Origin: Posidonia oceanica | Taxonomy: Eukaryota; Streptophyta; Magnoliopsida; Alismatales; Posidoniaceae | Assembly (NCBI GenBank): GCA_037176725.1 | Contig: JAZBRS010000077.1 | Span: 1,054,001-1,118,000 of the forward strand | Reading direction: 5' to 3' | Length of the DNA stretch: 64,000 nucleotides | Shown here: piece by piece, positions 1 to 12,692 of the stretch | Numbering within the stretch: position 1 is the stretch's first letter | Layout of the letters: each line of letters opens with the position of its first letter | Program-made: the position numbers and the translations under genes | The notes under the pieces: generated by a model | What the model saw: the letters and a program-made list of their open reading frames with translations, nothing else | Told to the model about the DNA's origin: nothing | Databases searched by the model: none

Positions 1-3000
1 GATCCAAGACCAGTACGGATAAGCTCTGCCCTCAACTCAGATGAACGAACCAGAATGGAAAGACTACTCAAAAAGTATATGAAGGTACTGACCTTCTCCT
101 ACGGAGAAATGCCTGGGCTTGATTCACTACTGATGGAGCACAGGCTCCCTCTCAAGCCAAGCATTAAGACAGTGAAGCAAAAGCTCCAGACCTCGCTCTA
201 AAAGTCAAAGAGGAGATAGACAAGCTACACAAAGCGAAGTTCATCAGAGTTGTGGTGTATCCAGAATGGATTGTCAACATAGTTCCAGTGATGAAGAAGG
301 ATGGCAAAGTGCGCGTGTGCATTGACTACAGAAACCTCAATGAAGCACGTCCAAAAGACGATTTCCCTCTTCCGCACATAGATATCCTCATAGACAACAC
401 TACAGGCCATGAGATGCTTTAATTCATGGACGGTTTCTACGGTTATAACCAGATTAAACTTGCAGAAGAAGACCAGGAAAAAATCGCATGTACTACTCCA
501 TGGGGGACCTACTGCTATGTAGTCATGCCGTTCGGATTAAAGAACGCTGGAGTAACCTATCAAAGGGCTATGATGGTAATCTTTCACGACATGATACATG
601 ATTGCATGGAGTGTTATGTGGATGACCTGTTAGTAAAGTCAAAAACAAGAGAGGGTCACTTTGAAGCACTAGAAAGAGTACTCCGGAGAGCATACCAGTA
701 CAATCTCAGAATAAGCCCTAAGAAGTGTGTCTTCGGGGTCACTGCCGGAAAGCTGCTTGGCTTCATAGTGTGCAAAAGGGGCATAGAAGTGGATCCCACC
801 AAAGCCAAAGCTATAACAGCCATGCCACCACCAAGGAACATCAAGGAACTCAGAGGACTCATAGGGAGGCTACAGTTCATTCGAAGATTCATCTCTCAGC
901 ATGCGGAAAAGTGTAGACCATTCTATGAGCTCTTAAAAGGTGGTGTAGAATTCAGGTGGGATCACAGCTGTCACAAGGCCTTCGATGAGCTGAAACTCTA
1001 CCTCCTCAACCCTCCAGTACTAACTGCTCCAGTCCCCGAGAGGCCATTGCTACTCTACTTGGCCGTCACTGATAACTCAGTGGGTGTTGTCCTTGCACGA
1101 CACGATGAAACTGGGAGGAAGGAGAAAGCAGTTTATTACCTTAGTAGAACGTTCATTGAATATGAGAGGAAGTACTCCCAGATCGAGAGACACCGCTTAG
1201 CCTTAGTATGGGCCTCACAAAAGCTCAAACACTATTTTCTTACACACAAAGTCTGCTATTTAGCCAAGATGGACCCCATCAAGTACATGTTCGAGAAACT
1301 AGCATTGTCCAGGAGGCTAGCACGATGGCAAATGCTCCTTACTGAGTTTGACCTACAATTCATCACCCAGAAGGCAATCAAGGGGCAAGCCATCGCGGAC
1401 CAACTCGTCGGGCTACCTGTGTCAGAGTATCAGCCAGTGTCAATAGATTTCCCAAACGAGGAGATACTGGCAATCAATAGTATCGTGCCACTCATCAGAG
1501 AATGGACCCTCCATTTCGATGGAGCGCTTAATTCACAAGGCGCTGGAATAGGGGCAACACTCCTCACTCCAGAGGGTGTCGTTCTCCCCACTGCAGCACA
1601 ACTACTCTTCTCGGCAAGTAACAACATTGCAGAATACGAGGCACTCATTCTAGGGCTCCGAATGGCTCTCGGTCTAGGGGCAAGAAGGCTAAAAGTGGTT
1701 GGGGACTCACAGCTTGTCATACGACAAGTCCTCAACAAATACAAAACCCTCTCACCAAAGCTGCAGGAATACCGCAACCTGGCTAAAGGCTTACTGAAGA
1801 AATTTGACCGGGTTATATATGTGCACGCCCTTAGAAGCAACAACATCCTGGCTGATTCATTAGCCTCGTTGGCATCCTTGCTCCCCTTTAGCTTAGGGAC
1901 AGATGAGCAATCCATCATGGTGCGAAGAATCAGCACCCCAACAGTGGGGTCTGCCACCGAATGGGTTGAAGAACTCAGAGAGGAACTAAACCAGGAAAGC
2001 TTAATATGCACAGAGGTCTGTTATCAAGGAGCTACAGAAGTAAACGACGTTGGCAACCCGTGGTATTATGACATACTAAACTATGTACAAGACCGCACCT
2101 TCCCGGCCTATGCGACTCCCAAGGATAGAGAAGCACTGAGGAGGATGGCTACCAAATACTATATTAGAGCCAACACACTCTTTCGGAGAACGCCCCTAGG
2201 GATTGAACTCCGATATGTGGATACATCTAAGTCGACCGAGATCTTCAAGGAAACACATGAGGGGGTCTGCGGAGGCCATGTCAACTCCCATTTCATGGCT
2301 AAAATAATCATCAGAAGGGGGTACTACTGGCCAACCATAGAAGCCGACTGCGCAAGTAAAGTCAAGCGATGCAAGAGCTGCCAATTGCACACCAACAAGA
2401 TCCATGCTTCGGCTTCAGCGCTTCACGCTTTATCAACACCATGGCCTTTCTCCATGTGGGCCTTCGATGTGGTGGGACCTATCCATCAGGGAAAGGGCAA
2501 CACTTTCATCCTGACGGCAACGGAATACTTCACCAAATGGGTAGAAGCAGAGGCGTTCGCAAACATCAAGGCTACAACCCTGTGCCGATTCGTACAGCAA
2601 AATATCATCGCATGGTTCGGGGTGCCTAAAGCCTTAATAGCAGACAACAGACCAATCTTCATCTCAGAAGAGTTCAAGCAGTTGTGCCGGAAATTCGGTA
2701 TCACTCTACACCACTCTTCCCTGTATTACCCGCAAGGGAACGGTCAAGCGGAAGCTACTAACAAAACCTTAATCAAAATCATTAAAAAGACGGTAGAAGA
2801 CGCTAAGGGATCGGATTGGTCAGATAAGCTTGTTAATGCATTATGGGCATGCCGCACCACCATAAGGACGGCAACGGGTCAAACCCCCTATGCTTTAGCC
2901 TTTGGTATGGAGGCAATGGTCCCATACGAGATCCTGATCCCCTCATTAAGAGTTAAGATTGATAGGAGAATGTCTGCCGAAGAAAAGAGGCAAGCTTTAC

Positions 3001-3308
3001 TCCTTCATTTGGAACTCCTTGATGAGAAACGGCTGGCAGCCGCCGAGCATACGCATGTCTACCAACAAAGGTTAACCAAGGCTTACCAGAAGAAAGTAAT
3101 CAAACGCAAGTTTAAAATTGGTGATCTAGTGCTTAAAGAAGTGTTGCCCTACAATAAGCCCCACCCTAAGGGAAAGTTAAAGCCAAATTGGGAAGGACCC
3201 TACATAGTGGTTACTGTATATCCAGGGAATGCTTATCGACTGTCCCATAACAGAACAGATCTTCCTAACCCTTGGAATGCAATGCACCTGAAAAGGTACT
3301 ACCCTTGA
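1..3308 (+). pseudogene. pol: Ty3/gypsy Tat pol: RT - RNase H - second RNase H - integrase, broken
   Basis: Frame 1 is open from position 1 to about 178 (RT N-terminus, with the 'PGLDS' and 'HRLPLKP' stretches). It then shifts frame at about 178-185 and meets a TAA at 420-422, where relatives have Ser before FMDG. From M at 426 there are 960 residues. RT has the YVDD motif at residues 64-67 (nt 615-626). RNase H 1 covers about 205-330. A second, archaeal-type RNase H covers about 358-485, with D365, E403, D427 and D477. The integrase zinc finger is H611-H618-C649-C652, and the core is D681-D740-E776 with D,D35E spacing. The residue after 'ADN' in the core is Arg rather than the common Gly. 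There is no chromodomain; the tail ends in 'KRYYP'. Dual RNase H places it in the Tat lineage. It cannot make a complete protein as it stands. Confidence 0.93.
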
Positions 3309-4699
3309 TCAGCATGTCTATATCACTAAAGAGACCTAGGGCCTAACACCAAACCAGAAAAGGGAGAGACTCCCAAAGCCAATAGGAAGAGGAACACCCG
3401 GGGAACCCATGCCTTGTCCTATCTCCACATACACACCGCACAGGAAGGTAAGAAAAAAGTAGGCTCGGAGTAGAGGCTTAGAGTACGAACTGCTTGCCAA
3501 AGCAACTTAGAAAGCGTCAAGGAAAAGACGGCGGCAAAAACCGCCCAAACAGAGAGGAAAGAAGGCAACAAAGTAGCTATCCAAGTAAGGAACCAACGAA
3601 AAGAGACAGTAAACGAAACTGTCTAACTAAAAGAGGTTGGCAAAGAGCTGTCCAAAGAGCAGGGCAAAAGCTGTCTATGCATCTAAAAGTATAAACCATA
3701 GAAGGACACATTAAGGACTAAAGAAAGGCAAGCAGGAATCAAGGCCTAAGCCAAAACCGAGAGTCCGCTAAATCCTGAAACTTCCCCTATCCTATTCTCA
3801 CTAAAAGGCAAGGAGTAAACAACCCTAGGTGGTCAAGGACTGAAAAGGTCCAGGGAGTAGCAACCCAAGTAAGGACTGGTGTGTGGACCGAAGTCTTTTA
3901 AAAAGGGTGCAGGCATGACCCAAGGGACACGCCCACAAATGTAAGGCCCATTCATCTGGTTGAAACAAACCTCGAGGCTAATGCTTAAGATAGGTACTCG
4001 TCTTTCCCCATTAGAAGAACCAAAAATCCAAAAAAATCATACAAAACCAAAAACCAAAAAAATCATATAACCCAAAAATCCAAAAAAATCATATAACCCA
4101 AAAACAAAAAAACAAAAAAAATCATATAATCCAAAACACCAAAAAATTACAAAACTTAGAAAAAACCAAAACATCCAACCTATATACAAGTGAAAACTTA
4201 GTAAGTAGGAAAACCGGAGTTAATCTGGCCAATGATGCAACCATCGACTCACCAGGATTCGGAGTTAGCGTCCTACTCAAGCGTGTCTCACAGCTTGGGT
4301 GCGCTCTCTCAACAAAGACATTACTAGCATAATGATCTTTAGAGCATCCACGGATGACTCATAATCAGCATCTACTGGGCTCTGATTTCCATCTCTTTAG
4401 CTGAGGCCAGAAATTAATTCCCTCCACCCATTTAAAATAAACATGCATTAACATCTATTATGCCCCTTGTTGATTAATTAACTTAGCTTAAAACTTTTCA
4501 TTTGACATACTTTCTCTTTGATTAATTAGTTAACTTAGCCAAATCTTTCGCCAAGGGAGGTATGCTCATTGATTACTAATAAGAAAAGTAAGCATGTGTA
4601 GGAAGCAAAGCGAAATAAAAAACCTTTCATATGAATATTTACAAGTACAGACTCTACCAAAAGAAAAGTACAAACTCTGACAAAGAGAAAGGTACAAGC
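3309..4699 (+). other. T1 region between pol and the antisense PMD gene, non-coding
   Basis: No convincing coding region. Around 4020-4160 there is an A-rich, imperfectly repeated stretch built on 'CAAAAAAATCATA' words. The rest looks like unique 3'-region sequence of the element. Confidence 0.5.
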
Positions 4700-5791
4700 T
4701 CAATGGCCGGACTTGCCACTACCCTCACGTCTGCCGCCTGGAGGCCTCGGCACGGGCCGTGCCACAGAAGACATCACTCCGCTCTGGCTTCTCTCTCGAG
4801 ACACCCTCAGTATAGAGCAAACCAACTCAAGATGAGGAGAAGAGCGCGCCCTCGAAATCTGCTCAGCTGTCAAAGCCCTAGAATGCCCTGACCCTGCAGG
4901 AGTTGCAGCAACCGGACCAGGAATGTTAGCGTTAGGAACAACCATTGCAACTGTCGCCTGAGCCTCCGCCAACTATGCCTCCAACTCCTGTATCCGCTGG
5001 CTACGACCAATGCTCAGCTGCAGTAAAGAAGACAGCACTCCCAGAGTTAGAATAATTAAGCAAGAAGGCTAGCAGTAGTCAAATGTGCTCAAGTAGAAAA
5101 GGAGTTACCCTTCTTGTGGAGTTCACCTCAAAACGTGCCCTGGCTGTCTCCCTCTTAGATGCAGCAACGCGAGTCTCTAACTCCTGGATGCAGCTGTCAC
5201 TCTCCCTCTCCGCCTGACTAAGACGTCCCTGTAACTCCTCGGTACGCCCCAAGGCATCGTCCAGCTGGCTCTGAGTAGGACCAGTGGCCAGAGGCATGTG
5301 GATCAAATCCATCATCGCCTGAATCTGCACAATGAAGCCATATGAGTTAGAGGACAGATATTTACAAGTACTTAAAGTAGGGAAAGTGTGGAAACACCTC
5401 TGAATCGTGTGCCCAGACCTCCTCAGCAAGCACGCCCTCGGCATGGGAAGTGGCTGGACCTGTGGTGGCAATAGGGGCAGGCTCTACACTCGTCGAAGCA
5501 CCCTCAGCCTGTATTAAAGCAAAAACGACAATTAGACAAGCAAAAACAGGCACTAACAACTAACAAAGGGAAACACTACTCACTCGTGCTCGAAGCTCGT
5601 CCATCTAGGACAATAGCTCGTCCCTCTCCCTCACCAGCTCTGCCACTCTCAAGGAGTGCTCCTCCTGCTGAGTGCTGCACACCTCAGTCATCCCCTCTGA
5701 AGCGTCCATCTGCACAAACAAGGGAGATGCATAAGCAAGTGAACAAGTAAAAGGGCAGTCAAATAGCACAACACCGGGAGGGATTGCTTAC

Positions 5792-6259
5792 CAGCTCCTC
5801 AATATGGCTGCGGGCAATCGCCAACTCACGACGAAGGTTGCCGATGCTCTCACTAGGACCAGTGCCCATCGGAATGTTGGAGCGACCATAAAAGACATCA
5901 CGGTGGAAGACGATCAGACGGCTAAACTTAGAATCAAACCAGGTCCTCCATGCCGCCTCTATCTCTGCAGAGCCACCAGAAAGGGGCTCTATGCCACCCA
6001 AGCACCAGTTCTCGAGCTGCTCTCCAAACCGCTGAGGAGCATTGCTCCGACCTCCCGAAATGGATCCCCGAGAGCAATTCGCAGGACCCGGCGTCGGAAT
6101 GACCTGTTGAAGGCCGAACTGTCGCAAAACACGGCCCACCTAGATGTAGTGACACTGGAAGAGGCTAAAAAGCTAGCACTCCCGAAAGAACAAGTGGGAA
6201 CCGCATGCCACGGGCTCCTCATCAGCATGCTCACCCTCAGAGTAGGGTCTCCAGACAAC
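5792..6259 (-). pseudogene. Exon 5 of the antisense PMD gene (PMD C-terminal half)
   Basis: This 468-nt phase-0 exon starts after TTGCAG and ends at CTG|GTAAGC. It begins VVWRPYSEGEH and contains GRVLRQFGLQQ. The 'W-x-P-Y' and 'R-V-x-R-Q-F-G' words are typical of the second half of PMD and DUF1985/DUF7745-like domains in plant transposons. Two TAG codons (6173-6175, 6140-6142) break it; the second sits just before the RVLRQFG word. Confidence 0.78.
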
Positions 6260-6562
6260 CTGCAAGCACAAATCAGTCAGAAACCAGTAAACTGTGCAAG
6301 AGAGAGGGACCTAAGCACTGAAACTCACCCACTCCTCTGCGAGGATCTCTAATAGGAAGCGGCCTAGATGTCTCACAGGATGAATCCGCTCCGGAGCCAG
6401 CTCCACTGCTGAGCCCGGGGAAACTCGATGGGACCATCTCCTGGCACTCCAGGTCGGAGGTACATGAAGTGCTCAAAGATCCAGGTCTGTCACACAAAGC
6501 AACAATTCCAAGTCAGCAACAGTCAAACAAACAGAAGGCAAGCAAATAAATAAAGCACAAAC

Positions 6563-7216
6563 CTGGAAAAGAGGCAGACAGCCTGAAAGAGAGCGGGTCT
6601 GGCCCGTAGTAAAAGACTCCAACTGGGAGATCAAATAGACTAGCAAGGCTGAGCCCCTAGAGTACCTACCAATCCTCTCCATCTGGAGGAGGAGAGGAGC
6701 AAAACTGGCATGTAACATCTGAGAAGACATGCTGAAGAAGAGCCTATGAAATAGAATGGACAAAAAGAGCCGGAGCTGCTGGTTCGCTATCTCCGGGGTC
6801 ACCTTGTCAGCAAGAAAAAGGTCGTCCAGTCGGTCCTTCAGCCACTTGATGTTGATGCGTGTATGGAAGCGACCAGAAGGGGGAGGTCGTGCACCATAAC
6901 AGGCCTCGAGCTCGGCACTATAGTCAGGCTACAAAGGCACTATCACGGGCTCTCCGTCAACCCTCAGACCCACCAGCTGCATTACATCCTCCAGGGTAAT
7001 CATCATCTCGCCTACGCTGAAGATGAAGCTGCCGGAACTCCTGTTGTACCTCTTAGCGAAAGAAACCAGCAGTCCCAAGTGAATCTCAAAAGGCATGATC
7101 TCCAAGAAGTGGCCGAAGCTCATCCTTGCAAGTCTCGCCCGCTGGAACTCTGGGAGGTCGAGATACGTCTCGTGCAAGTCAGCCCAGCTAGAGCGCGTGC
7201 GGCTCGACAATGGCAT
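6563..7216 (-). pseudogene. Exon 3 of the antisense PMD gene (PMD N-terminal half)
   Basis: This 654-nt phase-0 exon lies between acceptor GCCAG and donor CAG|GTTTGT. It holds the most diagnostic PMD block, the residues SVGEMMITLEDVMQLVGL followed by RVDGEPV; in PMD families the corresponding block is a 'hxLPxGEMTxTLEDVxxLLGL' motif. A preceding segment (FGHFLEIMPFEIHLGLL) matches the usual helical start of the domain. One TAG at 6929-6931 interrupts the frame exactly where a Gln codon would be expected, and the frame stays open for about 120 further codons after it, so the stop looks recent. Confidence 0.8.
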
Positions 7217-7521
7217 CTGGCATAAAAGAAAACATTAAAAACATTAGTAACTTAATAATCAAGCAAAGTAACTTAATAAAAGCCGAAAGACACATAAACC
7301 TCACCTGTCCTAGCTCTGCGAGCTCTACCGCTATACGGGCTCTCCTGGGAGGAGAAGGGGACGCATCTGGAGCAGGAGCACCCCCGTTACCAACCTCAGG
7401 CGGGACAGGAGATAGCGCACGTGGCCGCCTCGCCCGGAGCTTGCGGGGACGAGAGGAACTCGCCTCCGCAGTGGAAGGACTGGCCTTGTCCCTCCTCGTG
7501 TCAGTCTCCTCATCAGAAGCC

Positions 7522-9724
7522 CTGAAATGGTATCACAAGTAGAGCATAGTCAGATAAAATTATTAATTCTCTTAATTGTTTCCCTAAACGCTAAGTAGTC
7601 CACGTAACCAACCAAAAGGGAAAGAAATGCATCACTGTAACTAACCAACTTAAACTTAAAAATTAATCCTTAAAGATAATTTCTTTAAAAAAAAAACCAT
7701 CTTTTTAACAAAACCCATCTTTTTTAACAAAACCCATCTTTTTAACAAAACCCATCTTTTTTCTAACTAAACCCAACTCTTTTTAAAACCTATCTTTTTA
7801 ATCAACTCTTTTTAAAACCTATCTTTTTAATCAACTCTTTTTAAAAAACCTATTTTTTTAATCAACTCTTTTTAAAACCTATCTTTTTAATTAACTCTTT
7901 TTAAACCCATCCTTTTTAATCAACTCTTTTTAAAACCTATCTTTTTAATCAATTCTTTAAAAAATCAATCCTTTAAAAAAATCAATCTTTAAAAAAAAAA
8001 AAAAACAATCCTTTAAAAACAATCCTTTAAAATCAATCTTTTAAAAATCAATCTTTTTAAAGAAAATAAATCCATCCTTCTTTTCTCCATCTTCTTTTTT
8101 TCCATCTCCTTTTTAAATCCATCTCCTTTTTTAAATCCATCTCCTTTTTAAATCCATCTTTTTAAATCCTTCTTTTTAATCCATCTTCTTTTTGAAATCC
8201 ATCTTATTTTTAAAATCCACCATCTTTTTAAATCCACCTTCTTTTTAATCCATTTTCTAAAAAAAATCCATCCTTTAAGATTTATCTTTTAAAGTTATAA
8301 AAGATCATCCTTTTTAAAAGTCCAACTCTAATATCCTAACTTTAAAATTAAAAATCCAACCCTAAACCAACTTAAACCTTTCACTAATCCATATAGGTAA
8401 CAAAAATGTCATTTAACAAACCAATTAAGGATTAACAACTAGACCCTTTTACATGTTTAACCCCTAAAATCGAATCCCCACATTTAAATTCCAAAAATTA
8501 ATAAAATCTCTTAAATTTCTGAGAAAAATTCGCCATAACCTCCCCTACAATTTCGACTAAAAATTTTTATTTCCCTGCAAATTTGCAACACATATACACA
8601 TTTCCACAAGCGAGGACTAAATAAACGTCCAAATATCCATAGAAATGGATTTCCATTCACATTCCACACAAAATTTCCATTCACATTTCACATTTACCAT
8701 TTCCATCTCACATTTCACATTCACATTCACATCAGAAATTTAACATTTAAAACATAACTTTAAATAACTAAATCCAACAAACTGAATTTACATCAAGTTT
8801 CCATGAACTTAAACCAAATTGAGTTTGAATCTAAATTCCACAACTAAATTTAAATATAAACTTCCATGAACTTAAACCAAATTGAGTTTAATCTAAATTC
8901 CACAATTAGGACTAAAAAATTCAGAATTTTAAAATAAAAGTAAAATTCAGAATTTTAAAATAAAAGTAAAAACTGAATTTTAAAATAAAAGTAAAAACTG
9001 AAAATAAAAGTAAAAACTGAATTTTAAAATAAAAGTAAAAACCGAAATTTAAAATAAAAGTAAAAACTGAAAATAAAAGTAAAAACTGAAATTTAAAATA
9101 AAAGTGAAAACTGAAAATAAAAGTGAAAACTGAATTTTAAAATAAAAGAAAAAACTGAAATTTAAAATAAAAGTAAAAACTGAATTTTAAATTAAAACTA
9201 AAAATTGAATCTTTAAACTGGATTTTTAAGTTGAATTTTTAAACTGAATTTTTAATTAAAACTAAAAACTGAATTTTTAATTAATTACAATAGAATTTAA
9301 TTAAACTAATTAATCAAAAACGGAATTAAAACAGAAAAACAAAAACAGAATTAAACTAATTAAAACTAAAACAGAAACAAAATTAAACCAATTAATTAAA
9401 AACGGAATTAAAACAGAAAAAACAGAAAAACAGAAATAGAGTTAATTAATTAAAAATGGAATTAAAACTAAAATAGAAAAGAAGAATTAAACTAAAAATT
9501 GAATTTTAAATTAAAACTAAAACAGAAAAGAAGAATTAAACTAAAAATTGAATTTTAAATTAAAACTAAAACTGAAATAAAATTTCTATAATAAACTTAA
9601 ATCTAAAAGCCTAAAATTTCCATGGAATCCACTCTCCTAATTACATCCATGATTCAAGAACAAACGAAAAAAATAACAAACAAATTAATAAAAATCAGAA
9701 AAATGGGAAGGGGAAGAAGGCTAC
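7522..9724 (-). other. Long AT-rich first intron of the antisense PMD gene
   Basis: This 2.2-kb stretch lies between donor AAAG|GTAGCC and acceptor TTTCAG. It has no coding signal. It contains degenerate short repeats: 'ATCAACTCTTTTTAAAACCT'-type units at about 7780-7960, 'CCATCTCCTTTTTAAAT' units at about 8100-8240, and 'AAAATAAAAGTAAAAACTG' units at about 8930-9200. That it is an intron is inferred from the reading frame joining correctly across it. Confidence 0.6.
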
Positions 9725-9846
9725 CTTTGTCGCCGGCGAGACCCACCACTCGGGCCACCAGCACTGCCGCCATCGTTGTCGCTCGCCGTCGGGGAGGAGA
9801 AAGGGGGAACAGGAGCGTCCACATCCTCGCTGCCATTGCTGGCCAT

Positions 9847-10372
9847 CAGAGGGAGGAGGAGAGAGGAACACCCCACGTCGGACGCTGCCGCACCACGCCA
9901 AAGATGCCGCCAGCCAGAGGAGACGCGTGCGGAAGGCTGGAGAAGAAGGGAAGAAATGTTTGAAAGCCTCTGGAAAAAAGGGTCAACGGCCAGTTTTGGC
10001 TACTGGACTCGTAACCTGGTCGCCAGTAGAAGAGGCAACTCAATCAGACGCCTCTTCAACATGTGTCTTACCCATCTCTCCGCGCGCCGACTTTCCCACC
10101 TCGGTTTGAACCCTCTGAAGAAGCACGACGCTAGTCACCTTAAAAAAGTGGCGACTCGATAGGGCGCCACAACGAGCGGTAGCTAACAATGGCAGAGGGT
10201 TTCATCCCTTTATTCCCCTCTAAAAACATGAACATATACATTAACAAATGACAAAATACAGTTCAGAAGCTAAAATGTGATTCAACCCAAAATGTAATTC
10301 AAGAACTGAAACATAATTCAACTCAAACTTAAACTTAAAAGCTAAGACATGGTTCAACTCAACTTAAAATTA
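9847..10372. other. Spacer between the two antisense PMD-type genes
   Basis: No coding region is recognisable. At 10010-10170 there are several GTCGCC/GGCGAC words (for example 'AGTGGCGACTCG' near 10147), the same word that is frequent in the LTRs of this window. It would be the upstream region of the nine-exon PMD gene. No clear TATA box was seen. Confidence 0.4.
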
Positions 10373-11806
10373 AAATTTAAAACATAATAAGCTATGCATT
10401 GCCATGCTCGAGCGGTTGAGCCCAAGCATCCTTAGGAATTCCTGCTTGTCATCAACATACTTCTGAGGAGTGGGGCAGTACTGTGCGTACCACTTCACAT
10501 ACTTCGCCTCCTGGGACTCCCGAGCAGTTGCAGAAGGCCGAGGCGCACTCAGAGACACTCGCCTGCCGATGTAAACCCAACATGCTATGTACTCCAGGAC
10601 CATCCGCTCATCCCGATCACCGTCTTCTTTACGAACGCGAATCGGAGGGGTCAGAACTGCATCAGCCTGGACAACTAGCCCCTGATTCAGCAGATGTGGG
10701 CAACGATGGATGGGATACAGCATAAATGATGTGGCACCCGCCAGGACAAGCTCAAGGTCATTGTGAACTATGCTCATCACCCACACTTTATGAGCTCCAG
10801 GCAGCTTCGAAACAAAGTCAAAATCCTGTAGTGACAAGCGTCCCAAACGGAGAACGGAGTCATGGAAGCTCAGACCTGTGAAATCTGTATCACAACAGTA
10901 ATGGGACATGAACCACCTGTGCAGCAACAATGGAGAACCGAAGAATTCCCTGAACAAGAGGCACTAGTGAGCCCCTCCATGGTGTAAGCCAGCACAGCAG
11001 GAGCCAAGCACAGATCTGGACGAACAGCGACCAACATCAGGAGATCCACATGGTGAAGATCCATTGTGAAATTTGCATCTGCAAACAAGGCAAGGCCGCC
11101 CACTGCCACAAACAAGCACTTCTTCTGCTCTGCTTCAGCAAGTTGTCTGGTACTAAGAACCTCCCACAGGCCTCGAAGAAAGAGTTTCCCCGAGTGCATC
11201 AAAGCCTTGCTAGCCTCCAGATTCATTGCTAAATACCTGCCTATCTTCCTGGAATCCACTGTTTCAACAAAAATGGTGAAGCGATCATCTGCCGCCTCAG
11301 TAGATTCTGCCACCAACCCAAGCAAGGAGGATACCTCCTCACACGTAATCAATGTCTCTCCACAAGGAAGATTGAAGGTGTTGGAGGAACCATTCCAAAA
11401 AGCCATCAAGGCGTGCAACAATGGCCAAAGCACAGGCGTGCGAATCAAGTCAAGAAGCTTGTCAAAACTACTACACCCGAAAAGATGTCTGTTGTTCTTT
11501 GCACAATTGATCAAGCCAGCCACCCATGGCAGAGTATACCGAAAGGAATTGTGAAAATCCGGGCATCCCATGAGGTTCACTACGGCCTAAACAAGCAAAC
11601 TTCAGAGGCTAAACCACAAAGGAAAGCATGCAAAGACTAAGAGGAGAACATACCTGGTCATTCCGGATAGCTTTCATCAAGTGGTTGGGGATATCAACCA
11701 CCCTTTTCACCGGGAAGGTTGGAGAAGAGAAGGAAGGAAGCTTGATGGTCAAAATAAGGGGTTTACTTGTGCAGAATGTTTCCTGGAAAGCAAGGACGGC
11801 CGTCTT
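10373..11806 (-). pseudogene. Second antisense PMD-like gene in T1, frameshifted
   Basis: Exon A is open from 11806 to a donor at 11654 (GACCAG|GTATGT). A 67-nt intron ends in TTTGTTTAG, and exon B runs from 11586 to a stop at 10372-10370. The joined frame reads ...HLMKAIRNDQ then AVVNLMGCPDFH. Exon B holds a PMD-type motif, NTFNLPCGETLITCEEV followed by SSLLGL, and later a segment with 'VLAYTMEGLT', the place of the conserved 'VLA..YR.L' region. A frameshift near 10957-10965 moves the frame for the last 195 codons. No ATG is visible upstream of exon A, so the 5' end may be missing or in another exon. It is clearly diverged from the nine-exon gene downstream and has a different exon structure. 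Function is unknown. Confidence 0.65.
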
Positions 11807-11829
11807 TTACCTCCCTTTATCAAAAGAAT

Positions 11830-12692
11830 CAGGGTTTAAAACGGTTTCTGAATTAAATAAGCCAGGAGATCGCACGTCACCGCAAAAAGCAGCGATTGGT
11901 TAAGCCGTCCATGAAAGTGGCGACTAAACCATCAGGACAGACTACCGCACAGCCAAAGGGTGAACTCTCGCCTTGAGTTCACGCACCACCTACCACAACT
12001 ATTGCAAACACCAGACGACACATCGGTTCGGCAAAGGAAGGGTTCACTCCCTCACCCAGTTCTCTCTGCACGGAGCCTCTTTATTTGCCAAATCGAGCTG
12101 TGGGACGACGGTCCTTTCCAGAAAGTGCTAGTCACACTCCAGGACGGAAAACACTTGACCACAACGAATTGCATTCATTCATTTTGCATATGTCCATATG
12201 GTTTGGGACCAACGGTACCCGTCGGCCTAACCTAGCATATGGACCATTCATTGCATTGCGTGTTGACCTTGCATTATCATAGTATGTTTGAATCATCCAT
12301 CCATGCATTTTCTCATATCATCGGAAGTGAAGCACGGACGGAGCATTGTTCGTCAAGAGTGTTAGGAACCCTTCAGGCATATGATTCTCCTAGAGCCAAC
12401 CCAGTTCGTACCTATCCTCTGATCAATTCCAATCTGAGTAAAGTCTCAAACAAGATGTCACACTCTCCTTTCGATCGTGCTGGAATAACATCCTGCGATT
12501 TCCCCCTTAGTGCTTGCCCGTTGGAACACACATGGTTGACCTGGTCTTGACTTTGACTGCGACACAAGATCCGAAACTGACTTGACCCCTCCATGCCTGA
12601 GTCTCCAATTTGATGGCAATTTAAACTCTCTTTTTATCTTTTATTTGGCTACTTCAGTGACAGATTGATTGAGATAGAGCTTCCCTTTTCAG
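11830..12692 (+). other. T1 3' region, non-coding
   Basis: No coding region was recognised. It precedes the PPT-enclosing inverted repeat and the LTR. The short ORFs here lack homology that I can recognise. Confidence 0.4.

Larger units (their letters stand above)
4700..9846 (-). pseudogene. Nine-exon plant mobile domain (PMD) gene, antisense inside T1, decayed
   Basis: Reading the minus strand gives nine exons with GT-AG introns: 9846-9725, 7521-7305, 7216-6563, 6486-6329, 6259-5792, 5709-5584, 5508-5398, 5324-5127 and 5017-4700 (TGA at 4702-4700). All junctions after the first are phase 0; exon 1 ends two bases into a codon that exon 2 completes. The whole would encode about 790 residues. 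Exons 1-2 are Ser/Pro/Arg-rich and low complexity. Exons 3-5 carry the PMD fold, and exons 6-9 are Gln/Glu-rich with coiled-coil character. Breaks: TAG at 6929-6931, 6173-6175, 6140-6142, 5605-5607 and 4973-4975, plus one missing base in exon 4 near 6376-6378. PMD proteins are plant-specific, related to MAIN/MAIL1, and common in plant transposons; their molecular role in transposons is unknown. The splice model is my inference from the sequence. Confidence 0.78.

Noticed and set aside
1430..2011. 193-codon ORF on the strand opposite pol
   Set aside because: Shadow of the RNase H region of pol; no homology of its own.
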